Assembly: GCF_040939455.1 (NCBI RefSeq)
Contig: NC_134108.1
Location: 4,183,501-4,247,500 of the forward strand
Source: Microcebus murinus
Lineage: Eukaryota > Chordata > Mammalia > Primates > Cheirogaleidae
DNA: 64,000 nt
Reading direction: 5' to 3'
Shown: piece by piece, positions 22,973-33,750 of the stretch
Layout of the letters: every line of letters begins with the position of its first letter
How positions within the stretch are numbered: position 1 is the stretch's first letter
Position numbers and translations under genes: made by a program
Notes under the pieces: model-generated
Databases searched by the model: none
What the model saw: the letters and a program-made list of their open reading frames with translations, nothing else
What the model was told of the DNA's origin: nothing

Positions 22973-23959
22973 TCATGGGTTATTATTATGATGTTCCGTG
23001 CATAACGCTGTTTTGAGTACTTCTTGTAGGGCTGGTCTTGTCTTGGTGAATTCTCTGAGCCTTTGCTTGTCTGAGAATGTTTTTATTTCTCCTTCATATA
23101 CGAAGCTTAGTTTTGCAGGGAATAATATTCTAGGCTGGGCATTGTTTTGTTTCAAAAGAGTGAGAATGGGGCCCCAGTCTCTCCTTGCTTGTAAAGTCTC
23201 ATTAGAGAAGTCTGATGTTATTCGAATTGGCTTTCCCTTGTATGTTACTTGCTTCTTTTGTCTTACAGCTCTTAGAAGGGCCTCTGTAGTTGATACTTTG
23301 GTTAGTCTGATGACTGCATGTCGTGACGTCTTCCTGTTTGCGTTGAATCTCCCAGGGGTCCTCTGAGCTTCTTGAACTTGTATATCAAGATTTTGAGCAA
23401 GGCCTGGGAAATTTTCCTCTATTATATCTTCAAACAGCTTGTCCAACCCTTGAGTGTTGTCTTCTTCCCCTTCTTGTAACCCTATGACCCTCACATTAGG
23501 TTACTTCACATAATCCCACAGCTCTTGTAGGCCTTGCTCTTTTCTCTTGTTTCTCTGCTCTATTTCTGTGACTGATTTATTTAATTGGAGGGTGTTATCT
23601 TCAAGCTCTGAGATTCTTTCTTCTGTTTGATCTACCCTGTTCTTGAGACTTTCCACTGTATTTTGTAGTTCCTTGAATTGATTCTTCATTTCCAGGAGTT
23701 TGGTTACACTTTTCTTCAATGTGTCTATTTCTTTTCTCATATCCTGGAGACTTTTTGTGGTTTCTTGGTGTTGGTTATTGAGTTGTTGTTGCAGCTGGGT
23801 GAGTGTTCTTATGTTCTACATACGAAATTCCTCTTCTGTCATATTGGTTGCCTGATTTTGGTTGGTGTCCGTTCCTAGGGGGCTGCTGCTTCTCTTTGGG
23901 GGTGTGTTTTCTGTTTGGTTCTTCATATTTCCTGAGTTCTTTCGCTGATTTCTTCCCAT
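22973..23959 (-). pseudogene. L1 ORF1: L1 ORF1: RNA-binding chaperone, two premature stops
   Basis: ORF1 encodes the trimeric RNA-binding protein that packages L1 RNA. The ATG at 23959 opens a frame of 329 codons to the stop at 22973, near the human length of 338. It is broken by in-frame stops at codon 48 (23818-23816, TAG) and codon 153 (23503-23501, TAA). Between them lies the heptad-rich coiled coil (residues about 70-150, Leu/Glu/Lys-rich); after the second come the RRM and C-terminal domains, with motifs such as 'NFPGLA', 'QEAQRTPGRFN', 'KGKPIRIT', 'ETLQARRDWGPI' and 'KTRPALQEVL'. The reading frame is otherwise maintained, so both stops are point changes, not frameshifts. A full product cannot be made. 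Confidence 0.93.
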
Positions 23960-25340
23960 GTCGATCAGTTGTTGTTTCTTTCCTTAGGTTATTGTTTGGG
24001 TATTGACACACCTTGTTTAGTTTCTGAGGCGTTAGGTGGTGCCTGTGGGTGAAATTGGACCACTCCCTGTATATTGAGTCAGTGAGTGCCATGGAAAGGC
24101 TGTGCAAGATGCCGTCCCTGTCAGTAGGTGGCGTTTGCTTGGAGGAACAGGCTATGGTGTTGATTTTGAGTCCTGTTATCAGCTCTCGTTCTGGGTGGAG
24201 CTGGGTTGGGTAAGCCTGCCCTCAGGCCGTTAGCAGGGGTCAAAGTTCTGTTCTCTGCTTCCAGGGAAAGCTGTCAGGGCGGGGCTGGAATGGTCCGGCT
24301 CAGCCAGAAAGTCTGAGTGTGGGGGTGGGGCTGTCTGAGACCCGCAGTCTGCAGCAGGCCTGGCTTCTTTCCACCCTCCCCAACTCCGCAGCTACTCCTG
24401 GGCCTCTGCCAGCAGGCCAGACCACAAGCCACCAGGCCTCCCCGGACTGTGATGCCTGCGGGGAGGTTCCCTGCACAGGAACACCACCTGGGTTGGGCGC
24501 ACGGCCTCCCTTGGGGGGGAGGGTTGCCCTCTAGGACGCCGATCCGCCCCTGGAGGCACACAGACCTCAGTAGGCTGTTCACGTATAACCCTTCTGTGCC
24601 CCGGGCAATGCTAGCCCTCGGTGCAGGGGATCTGGTCTGCAGGTCCGACCTCTGGGTCCCAGAGTTCAAACTGTATTCCCACCAGGGAGAGGATTTCCGG
24701 TCCTAATTCACCCACAGGGAGCCCAAGCTGGGTCTATGTCTCTCAGCCTCTGAGTCGGCACCGTTTTCCTGGGAACACGGTGCCAGCAGCACCTGGGAGG
24801 GCGGGCGGGGTCCCAAACGGGAAGGTCCCGTTCCCTGGAGGTGCCTCTGGCTGGTGGCTGTATTGTCTCTCTTGGCAGCCGCGGGTAGGGTCGGCGGAGG
24901 GGAGGAGGAGGCAATATGGCGCCTGCCGCGCGGCTCGGGTCCGTGCACATGGAGGTGCCCGGAGGAAGTTGGGAACCTGGTGCCACGTCTGCTACAGGCT
25001 CACCGTTGGCAGGCGGCGGCAGTCTCTGGGCTGGTGGCCGCAGGTCTCTCCACCCGCTGGGGAGCCCACCAGCAGACCCGAATGCAGGGGAGGGGAAACA
25101 GCAAATCTACCTACCCTTGCCGCTGGTCTCCGGGCTGCTCCGGTGGTCTCAGCCTCCAGTTCTCCTCCGCAGCCTCCTCCCGTGGAGTCTCCTGGGGTCT
25201 CAGGTACCCCTCCTTCCGGCCCTTGTCCGCTGTATGCTAGTCTTCTTGCTTCTTTCCTCTAGTTTCTGCTAGAATCTGTCTTTTCTGCAGAGACCCTCTG
25301 TCTGGCAGTGTTATTCGTCTGCCATCTTGCTCCGCCCCCC
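23960..25340 (-). promoter_or_regulatory. L1 5' UTR with internal promoter
   Basis: About 1.4 kb of GC-rich sequence between the L1 5' end and the ORF1 ATG. In L1s this region carries an internal RNA polymerase II promoter. At its very start, 25321-25329 (minus strand CAAGATGGC) fits the YY1 site that sets the start of transcription in human L1. CpGs cluster at 24880-25110. The plus strand holds long open frames (24621-25262, 213 codons; 24854-25240, 128 codons), discussed under findings. Confidence 0.85.
24121..24133 (+). promoter_or_regulatory. CTCF-like motif inside L1 5' UTR
   Basis: TCAGTAGGTGGCG fits 12 of 13 positions of the CTCF core CCASYAGRKGGCR. Whether CTCF binds L1 5' UTRs of this type cannot be judged from sequence. 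Confidence 0.35.
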
Positions 25341-25351
25341 AATAGATTTTT
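25340..25351. repeat. L1 target-site duplication, right copy
   Basis: 'caatagattttt', identical to the left copy at 18803-18814 and adjoining the L1 5' end. Confidence 0.8.
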
Positions 25352-25360
25352 ATTAATATA

Positions 25361-26320
25361 AACCCTCCATGAGTACTATGTTTTAAACATCGTGGAGAAA
25401 GTTCAAACTTTTTCTCAGGCAAAGTAATGTCTGCATTGCTTTTATTTAAACAAAGCAGATTACAAGCAGTATCCTCACCTGTGTCATTAAGTTAAGATGA
25501 ACATTTTGGAGGAAATTTTTAGAAGTCTGTAAAAAACTTTTATGGACTCTTAGAATGCCCAAAATGATGTGTGGTTAAAAAATCAACCCAGGTCTTTTGA
25601 TTTTACTGCCTTTTTGTTGTTGTTGTTGTTGTTTGTAGCAATTATAGGCCCGGGCTGTTCTGTTTTTACTTTCCTGCTATCATCAAGATTGGTACACATT
25701 TGCTAAAATTTAACTACAACATGTTCTCTGGCCATTGCTATCCATCAGTTAGATGAATAACAACAGCATCTAATTGCCTGAGACTATAAGAAGAAACCAA
25801 TGTATCTGGGAACTAGTCATAGATCCCTCCCATGCTGATACCAGTAATCTTCCCAAAATAGACTCATCCGCATGTATCGATGCACGAGTATGCAGACAGA
25901 TACAGCCCTCCACTCCACTCCATTTTTGTCAGTTCTGACCTTGTCACCAGATTCTAAGGAGATAAAATTAGCAACGTCCCTCAAACCTAAAACATCTGCA
26001 TTTTCTTGGAATAGACATAAGCACCGCCGACAAACCTCAAATTCATCATCCCTTCTCAATTCCAGAAAATTCCTCTCTATCCACAACACAGTAAATGTGC
26101 AATGGATGTACAGACAACAGAGAGAGATACATTTTTACTGTGGAAAGGGCAGGATGGACAAAGTGACCAATGGAACAAAACAGGGGTTACAAACAGGCCT
26201 CACACACAGGGGTCTGGTTTTGTGGCACAGCAAGGCAAGGACGGCCTCGAAACAGAGTGCCGGTCGATTGGGCTATCCGAGTGGGAAACAAAGCGTGTTT
26301 GAACACCATGCAAAAAAAAA
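25361..26320. other. Unique sequence
   Basis: No gene or repeat family identified apart from a (TTG)n tract at 25611-25634. Open frame 25872-26408 (178 codons) has no domain and runs into an old L1. Confidence 0.45.
25611..25634. repeat. (TTG)n microsatellite
   Basis: Seven to eight near-perfect TTG units. Confidence 0.9.
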
Positions 26321-26329
26321 AAAATCAAT

Positions 26330-26646
26330 TTCTGATAGATTTCAGATCCAACTGGTAAAGGTAAACAATAAAGCTTTTAGAGGCAAACATAGGGGAAGGT
26401 TTTTGTGACCTTGGAGAAATAAAAGATTTCTTAAATGGTACACAGATAGGTGCTAATAATAAAAGAAAAATGGATAAATTGTTCTATATTAAAATTAAGA
26501 AGTTCTGTTGGTCAAAAGACTCCATTCAGATAGTGAAAATGCAAGGCACAGAATGGGAGAAGAGATTCACAACACATATATTTGACAAAGGATTCATATC
26601 CACAATATATAAAGAACTCCTACAAATCAATAGGGAAAAAAATGTA
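26330..26646 (+). mobile_element. Ancient L1 3' region, part 1
   Basis: Matches the C-terminal ORF2 region of L1 ('ccttggagaaataaaagatttc', in sense; 'attaagaagttctgttggtc'; 'tttgacaaaggattcatatcc'; 'aaagaactcctacaaatcaa'). It breaks at the MER2-type insertion. Confidence 0.85.
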
Positions 26647-26979
26647 TAGTCATTCCTCAGCATCCTTGGGGGGGTATCTGAGGTGGGGTCCTTGATTCCA
26701 GGACCCCACCTCAGATACCAAAAGTCACTGATATAAAATGGCATGTCATATAACCATACACGGTATTTGCATATAACCTGTGCACATCCTCCTGTATACT
26801 TTAAATCATCTCTAGATTACTTATATTAGTAGACACAATATAAATACTGCATAAATAGTTGTCATCCTGTATTATTTTTGTTTTTTATTGTTGTATTGTT
26901 ATTTTTATCATCTTTCTTCCAAGTATTTTTGATCTGCCCTTGAATGAACCCTTAGCTGCAGACAGCTGACTGTACAGGC
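26647..26979. mobile_element. MER2-type (Tigger-related) DNA transposon
   Basis: Begins 'tagtcattcctcagc' and ends 'agctgactgta', flanked by TA as expected for Tc1/mariner-Tigger insertions. Interior words ('atttgcatataacc', 'cacatcctcctgtatac', 'ctttaaatcatctctagatt') are those of MER2 elements. Non-autonomous, about 330 bases, no transposase. It sits inside an older L1, which dates it as the later insertion. A perfect 19-bp hairpin stem lies near its left end. Confidence 0.85.
26673..26719. repeat. Perfect 19-bp inverted repeat with 9-base loop
   Basis: The left arm 26673-26691 (ggtatctgaggtggggtcc) is the exact complement of 26701-26719. It lies in the naturally self-complementary region of MER2, where the arms usually carry mismatches. 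Confidence 0.97.
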
Positions 26980-27790
26980 AACCCAATAAAAACTAAGTAA
27001 GAGTTGAACCAACTCTTCTCAACAGAGAGTATCCTAATAACCAACGAGCAAATGAAAAGGCACTGAACTTTATCCGTCAACATGGAAATGCAAGTTAAAC
27101 CCAGAATGCTGTACCACTGTATAGCCTTCAGAATGGCTGAAATGAAAAAGATGTAAATGCCAGTGTGGGCAAGGAAGTGGAGACAGGAACACTCTCATAT
27201 ACTGCTTGTGAGAGAGTACATTGTCACAACCACTGGGACCAGCATCTAGCAGTTTCATGTAAGCTACACATATACCAACACCACACTCCAGCAATTTTAC
27301 TCCTAGGGGTCTATCCTCAACAGAAATGTATGCCTCCGTGCACCAAAAGTCTCATGAGCTAGAATGACTTCTAGAAGTCATTGTCCATAGCAACACTTCT
27401 CATAATAGCCCCAAACTGTCAACTACCCAAATGGTCATCTACTATAGAATAGGTGAATAAATTGAGGTATATGCACTTCTTGGAACATGCAAGATTGAAA
27501 ATAGGTATTAAACTGTATACGACTATATGAATAAAACGTAATATTAGAGAAGGAAGCCAGACCCAAAAGGGTGCATACAGTACGACTACATTAAGTAATA
27601 AATCAAGACAACTAATGCCTGCTAATAGAACAGGAAGGGTAGAGCCTGGACTACAGCATAGGGAAGTCTCTAGAACACAGTTAATGATCCGTTTCCTTAC
27701 CTGGGCGCTAGTTACCCAGGTGTGTTTAATTTATGGAAATTGGATAATATGTGCCCTTTGTATATGTGCCTCTATTTAAAAGTGAGATGT
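26980..27790 (+). mobile_element. Ancient L1 3' region, part 2
   Basis: Resumes the L1: 'gagcaaatgaaaaggcactg', 'cagaatggctgaaatgaaaa', 'gcaaggaagtggagacagg', 'ctccagcaattttactcc', 'gtctatcctcaacagaaatg', and a 3' UTR up to about 27790. With part 1 this is about 1.1 kb of an L1M-type element. Confidence 0.85.
27363..27382. repeat. Perfect 20-base palindrome
   Basis: Each half (aatgacttct / agaagtcatt) is the complement of the other, without a loop. It lies inside the old L1 and is probably a chance outcome of divergence or a small inverted duplication. Confidence 0.9.
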
Positions 27791-28933
27791 GCCCACTCGC
27801 TCCCAAGGAAACACAGTGAAGTCAAAAGAAAAAAGAAGCTAAATCACAACATCAATAATTAACCTTATTTTTTCCGTTCTAGCATAGTTCTAACCACATT
27901 TTATTGTACTCAATTGAACTCAGTACGATGTGATTAAAAGCTAAAAATTAATTTATTTGCACTGTAAGTTTACCCCTATGTGCAAACTGTGGGAATCCTT
28001 CTACTTTCTTGCAGTGTCCCTGGTTTGCTGAGTGAGTTCCCACTCCGGTCACTCAGGAAAACTTGCTCACTATGCATTTATACTTCTAAAGAAAGTCAGC
28101 CCTTCCTTTAAGCCATGACTTCCCCATGTTTCAATTTTTATATTTTCCCCTTGGTTACCTGGAGTTTATCTTCAACAGATTTTGGGGGAGTGGCATAATT
28201 ATTGAATATTTCTGATGGCATGTGTAGGAGGAAGAGTTTTCTGTCACCTCCTAAGGAGATAAAAAGTATTCTTTATTTCATGTACTTTTACCCCAAACCT
28301 CTGTGTGGAATGCCTTAAAAGAAGAAGTGTTTTTCTCCCCCCCCATTTGTGGAGAAGCAGAAAAGCTTATTGTTTTTTCTTGGGGCTTTGTAACACTTTT
28401 TTCTTTATCCTTATAAATCATAAAATATGCCAGAAAGGGAGGAAACACAGCTCTCTTTTCAATTCAGACAAAGACTGAACTCTGTCTCCATTTCTCAGGC
28501 ATGTTTTTCATCTCTGGGGCATTTTCTTCAGTCATTTCACATGATCACTGCTTTTGTTCACGTTGCCCTGAATCTTCTGGAACACCTCTTAATCTCTCTT
28601 CTCTTTTCTCTGAATTGTGAGAGAGCTTTCTTTACAAGTTCTCCTTTGACATCAGCTGGGTTTTCCAAAGTCCACTTTGCTCTTCAATGACTCCGATTTG
28701 GATTGTAATTCACATTTTTTGAGTTCTTACGTCTTCTATTTCCCCTTTCATCCCAGGTGTTGTTCTCAGCATACGGGGCTGCTGGGAACCCCATTGGCTC
28801 CAGGTCCCCCCACCCCCCACAGACGGCACTTGGGAGGCCTTTCACCCCAAAGGTAAGATTCACCTATGTGTCCACCCCTCCTGGTCTGTCCAGTTGCTTC
28901 TTAGAGGTAAAACTTTTTAGTATTAATAGGAGG
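27791..28933. other. Unique sequence
   Basis: AT-rich, no gene or repeat family identified. Confidence 0.45.
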
Positions 28934-29350
28934 TGTTAGAGGCAAGGACCCTCAAAGACCCTCAACTCCCCTATGACTCGTCCTACGCACAGACTTCGCC
29001 CTGGAAAATTCCAGCTATAGCTCCGAGAAGAATGCAGTCCATGACATGCTGACCACGGGATGCTCCAGGGTGTGCTGACTGCAATTGTTCCCGACCACCT
29101 GCCAGGTTAGAGATGAGTAACCAGTCAAAAACAGGATACCGATAAGATGCTGATTGGGGCTGATTAACCCAGACCCAAGCCTCATCGTTGCCCCACTCTA
29201 TTTTTTTGTTTCTACTTCCTTGTTTCTGTATGCTTATAAAACCTACTAAGAATCTAAGTAAAGCAGACCTTGACAACCCTTTGCTTGGTCTCGTTTCTTT
29301 CTCTCGCCCATCTCTTTCAGGCACGGTCCCCCTCGCCCCCGCGAGTAACA
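28934..29350 (+). mobile_element. Solo LTR, class II (betaretrovirus/IAP-like)
   Basis: About 417 bases starting TGTTAG and ending GAGTAACA. In order it has a U3, a TATA box (TATAAAA, 29235-29241), a polyadenylation signal variant AGTAAA (29257-29262), and a pyrimidine-rich stretch 29276-29330 before the end. The short R region and AACA end are of class II style. The flanks ggagg and gaagg could be an imperfect 5-base duplication. No primer-binding site or gag follows, so internal DNA was lost by LTR-LTR recombination. The assignment to class II is inferred from layout. Confidence 0.65.
29235..29241 (+). promoter_or_regulatory. LTR TATA box
   Basis: TATAAAA, about 20 bases before the polyadenylation signal AGTAAA at 29257-29262, as in compact class II LTRs. 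Confidence 0.6.
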
Positions 29351-29534
29351 GAAGGTCCCGCGGGCCAGGACAAGGAGGAGCTCAAATGGAGAATGAGAGG
29401 AGAACTCTGGCTGCCTTGCAAAGCTGCCCTCCTGAGTGCACTGGCAGGAGCAGGGGCAGAGTGTTGGAATTAGCCTGGCGTGCACTCTTTAAAGTCCTAC
29501 CACCTCCAATTTCTGAAACTTTGGAAAAAGCACA
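29351..29534. other. No recognisable feature
   Basis: GC-rich sequence right after the LTR; no retroviral primer-binding site or gag sequence seen. Confidence 0.5.
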
Positions 29535-29620
29535 ACCATTTTAAGCCTCAGTTTTATCCACAAAATGGGAACAATATTGGCACCTCTATGATACTATTTT
29601 CATAAGCAATACCTGAGACA
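29535..29620 (+). mobile_element. MIR-like fragment
   Basis: 'gcctcagttttatccac' and 'aaaatgggaacaatattgg' follow the MIR core in sense, with a degraded tail. Confidence 0.6.
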
Positions 29621-31223
29621 GTTCATTTAAAAATATATCTACTTCACTATGTTCGGAGAGCGGTCATTTGGTTTGCTGACTAGTGCCGATGCACCTGCTA
29701 ACTGCACGCTTGGAGGAAAGACTAAGTTCTCCCAGTCTGCTTCAAGTAGGTGTGGACAAGCCAGACAGGGATGGCATACCTGAGTGGAGTGACACCCGCC
29801 CTGCAGTTTGTAGAGATCCTCCTGGATTCTGGCAGAAAGCTGAGCCTGAGCCGCGGTTGCAGTCCTGTTGTGAACTTTCCCCTGTGTCTTCAGGAATACT
29901 TTCACAGGTGGGCCAAAGCCTGTGTCAGTTGATGGTCACCAGACACCATTTCGAACCACTTGAAGCAGGAATCTCAAACAGAAATAGAAAAACAGAAACA
30001 AGGTAGAATCATGAGACAAGGACAATAAATGGAAATGCAGATTACTAAGACAAGTACCCACTCAATTGTTGCTTTCAAGTGATAATGCAAGTAAAACCGA
30101 AATGTTATCGTTCAATGTGGAATCCATGAGGATATGAACTGGGTGACATTTTGTAAAACTTCAGAGGAGCAGGATGGAATCTCATTTTTCATAAGCAAAT
30201 GCCAAACAACACACCATTTTAAGTTAAAAGACATTACAAAAAAAAATATAAAATCTATGGAAAATAAACATCAGAGAAGGATGGGTCAATTTAATTGGAA
30301 TCACATGAATCAATTTCAAGCAGCAAATTTTAGATATTCCAAAACCTCTTCTAAGCCTATTGTGCATGTTAGAATTCTCATCAGTTGAGCGTATTACAAA
30401 TTTGGCCTACTTTTGCTTTGAAATAAATAATAAATCATAAAAATACACACAAAATACTATTCAATGATATTGTAACATTAGAGGCCTTTATGAAATCCAG
30501 CATTTTAACGCCAATTTCATATGCTACAACTTAAATTTTACCTTAACACATTAATTTCATAATAATTAATTATGCCCTTGGAACAAGTTACGTTAAATTC
30601 TGTCTTGTTGATGTTTTGTGAGCTCTTAGAGTGTTACTCAACTCATAAATGAACGGACTTACTCATTCATGATTTTTAAGAATTGTTATATCGAAAAAAA
30701 TTATAATTAAACTATGTTTGAGTGTTTAAGAAAGTTGTTTTAAAATTATTCCTAAAATGCAGATGCGGAATGTAAATTTTTCATTTTCATTTTCCTAAGT
30801 GCCCTGTAAAGGACTTGCCAATTAAGAGTGACCCAGGCAAGGCTGCCGAATTGAGGGATACTATGGATAATTCCGCACTCTTCAAGGTCACGCAGGTTTC
30901 CAAACGAAAACTGCGACACGAAATTCTTCTCCATTAGGGCTAGGAGGGTAAGCACAAATAGCATTTTCAGCATCTATATAGACATTTTACATGTGGAAAT
31001 GAAAAAATATTCATTAGTCTTGCCTTATTTTTCCAGTCTTACTGTGTTCAATGTTATTATTAATATACGTTTCTCTATCTCTACAAATACTGTGTTAGAA
31101 AGAGCCGAGAAATAGGGTACTTCTGGGGAGGCTGAGAGATAGAAATGGTAGAAATTGGGGGGACCACCGAAATAAGATCTACAGTTAATCTTGAAATGTT
31201 TTCCAAAGAAAAGCAAATTGTAG

Positions 31224-31263
<40 letters not shown>

Positions 31264-32962
31264 CACGAACGTTTCTACCAAAGGAAAGAAGCAAGATGGG
31301 GAAAGACCCAGGTGGGATGAAAACTCCCTGGGAGCAGAGGTGCAAGTCGTTCCCCCAGCCCTCCCCCGCTGAGCTGGGGCTGAGCCCGGCTCCCTCCCGC
31401 CCTCCCCACGCCTGACCACCGCAGGCTTCCCTGGGCAAAGCCACCAAAGCCGCTTGGTCTGCCGAGCACTGCACTTTCCCTCCCAGGGTTTCTTTATTTT
31501 TTTATAAAACCACAGTAGACTAGCACCAGCTGTACTCTTACAGCTTTAAAGTACACAACAGGTGAGGAACTGTGGGGGATTCTAGAAGGTATTATCTCAC
31601 TTATTCTTACAACATCACTATCAGGAATTATGATTATTAATGATTTTTCCAACTTTCTCCCATAAAAGCAAGTTTTGCTCACTGTGATTATTCGTGCTTG
31701 CAGTTTTACGTCCATTACCTTGGAAAGACTCAAGGGTAGTTATTCTTTGCTCTGGTTGTGATGCCTACACTTCCTCCAAGTCACCAGCAGATGACAAACT
31801 TTTATTTTCAGTAGCATAAACCCAGTGTCAGCCTTCCCATTTGCATCAGTGTTATCTAAAAAAAAAAAAAAAAAAATTAAACATTTTTTATTGCTTGAAT
31901 TTGACTCTTATGGCTAATTTCCAATCATTACCAAGACTTAAAATATAATTCAGAGGCATTTTTCAAAATATCCTTAAATACTAATCTCAAATAAGAGCAG
32001 TTGGTTTTATAACACTTTAATACGATTTCTAAGCATCTGTCAGAAAATAGCTTTGACTTAAATAAAATTGCTTTTCTTATCTTAAACCTCCTGTGCAGCT
32101 TAAACATAGTATGGCAATGTCTGCTCCTACCTGTAATGAAGACGCTTGCAGTTTGCCTCTGAATCAGCCGTATATCAAATGTCATAGCCTTTCTTGTCAC
32201 TGAACTCATCAGATACATGAGATATCTAAATGAAGCTGCTCCTGTCTGCTACAATTATTGATCCAGGCTACACTCCCTGCTTCTGATATTTAACTAAACA
32301 GCTTACCAGCCAGGCCACTTACACCTTAGCATTTGGGCCCCTCAGGATTCTTATGTACGGAACGAGCCGCATAATGCTATTTACACTACCAAGTTTTTGG
32401 AAGAATTATATAAGTAATACATGTAAGACTCTTAACCTAGAGATAACAAGCCCTCAAAAACCTCACCACTATCTATATTATTATCAATGCTGTTACTGCT
32501 ACATTTATTATATAATCTCATGCCAAGAGATGAAAGGATTCTCTTTTTACTAATATCGTGGTGGTAGATAATGAAATTGAATTTAGGCAAAGATAAAATT
32601 TGCAGGTTGAATTTAACACTAACATAGCAATCTATCAATTTTTATGCTGCTTTTAAATTTTCTAAAAAAATTTTTTTTTCTTTCCTTTTGTTTTTATTTT
32701 AGAGCCAAGCAAATGAAAATATTAAAGCTGGAATTGCCTAATGAGCCCTCACGGTAACACTTGATACTCAGTGATTGCAAAGCAATTGTTTCTGTTGTAA
32801 GAAGCTGGAAGCTTTCCTTTTGGCCTTGGGAGCTCACACTAGCACCGTCTGTGTTTCATTGCAGTGACTTCCATTCCGTCTTCCTTTTCTGTTGCTCCTG
32901 CTCTCAGACCCAGGGCTGCCATGCTTTCTGTTCTCCAGCACATAGAAAAAACAAACAGCATC
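29621..32962. other. Mostly unique, AT-rich sequence with homopolymers
   Basis: No gene recognised. Contains a 31-base T-run (31227-31257) and an A-run (31858-31877). 30030-31080 is AT-rich with no visible repeat, so it is a fair place to look for conserved non-coding elements. Open frames up to 112 codons lack domains. Confidence 0.4.
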
Positions 32963-33185
32963 CAGGGGTCCTCAAACTACAGCCCGGGGGCCCCATGCGG
33001 CCCGCCGAGGACATTTATCCGGCCCGCCGGGTGTTTTTGCCACCGCTGCCTGTCCTGCTTAGCAGCCGGCCAGTCCGGGGCCCACAGTGCACACGTGTGG
33101 AATGTGCGCCGCGCTCTCCAACGGCCCTCCAACGGTCTGAGGGACAGTGACCTGGCCCCCTGTTTAAAAAGTTTGAGGACCCCTG
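32963..33185. mobile_element. hAT-type MITE with perfect terminal inverted repeats
   Basis: A 223-base element whose ends, caggggtcctcaaact (32963-32978) and its exact complement (33170-33185), form a 16-bp terminal inverted repeat; three further bases outside also pair. CpG-rich interior with 'gcggcccgccgagg' and 'ccaacggtctgaggg'. The ends and interior are those of young, patchily distributed hAT elements described from several tetrapods. It carries no transposase, so it depended on a related source. I see no clear 8-base target-site duplication. Confidence 0.85.
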
Positions 33186-33750
33186 GATAGACATTCTAAA
33201 TTCTATCTGGATCCCATTTGAAGGTTCCCAGAAGTTATTTTTTAATCTCTTTAAATAACAGCCAAAGTATCTTTGTATCATTTATTAGTCTTCCAAGATG
33301 TAAAGAGACAGAGTCTTAGGGCTAAGTTTCAAGGCGCCATGGTGGATGGCAGCCACGGGGCTTCACCAACACCCAGGCTTCCCGCAGTTCCAGATGGGGC
33401 ACTCGGCAGAACAAGTCCAGTTCCCAACACCGTGATGCAGGGCGCAGTCCTCTTGTGTCTCTCTTGTGTTTGACATGTATGGATAATTTCACTAGGTTTG
33501 GCTTGATTTGATTTTGCCTATCCTTCCTACCAAGTTAAAAGTTAAGATTCTGCTGACATTAAAGACACAGCTTTTACAATAATGGCATGCGGGAGGTTTT
33601 GAGTGGTTATCTGGTTTCCAGATAACTTGCTATCAAGCAGACCCCTTAAGCCAACATGTTAGCCAAAAACTCTTTGAAAACAGAAGGCTTTTATAATATT
33701 TTTGTTTTTGTTGAAGATAAATAAAGAGTATTAAAATCTCCAAGCAAGAA
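33186..33750. other. Unique sequence
   Basis: No gene or repeat family identified. Confidence 0.45.

Larger units (their letters stand above)
18811..25340 (-). mobile_element. L1: Full-length L1 retrotransposon, recent but disabled
   Basis: About 6.5 kb on the minus strand, complete from 5' UTR start (a GGGGGGCGGAGCAAGATGGC-type beginning at about 25340) to polyadenylated tail (18811-18840). Order in element sense: 5' UTR (25340-23960), ORF1 (23959-22973), ORF2 (22925-19050), 3' UTR with a G-rich tract, A-tail. Short direct repeats flank it, consistent with target-primed reverse transcription. ORF2 is uninterrupted, so the insertion is fairly young, but ORF1 has two stops and the endonuclease a catalytic substitution, so it could not move by itself. 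Part of the T-rich left edge overlaps the target-site duplication. Confidence 0.96.

Noticed and set aside
31227..31257. Second long poly-T tract as a retroposon tail
   Set aside because: No identifiable element and no flanking duplication found by eye.
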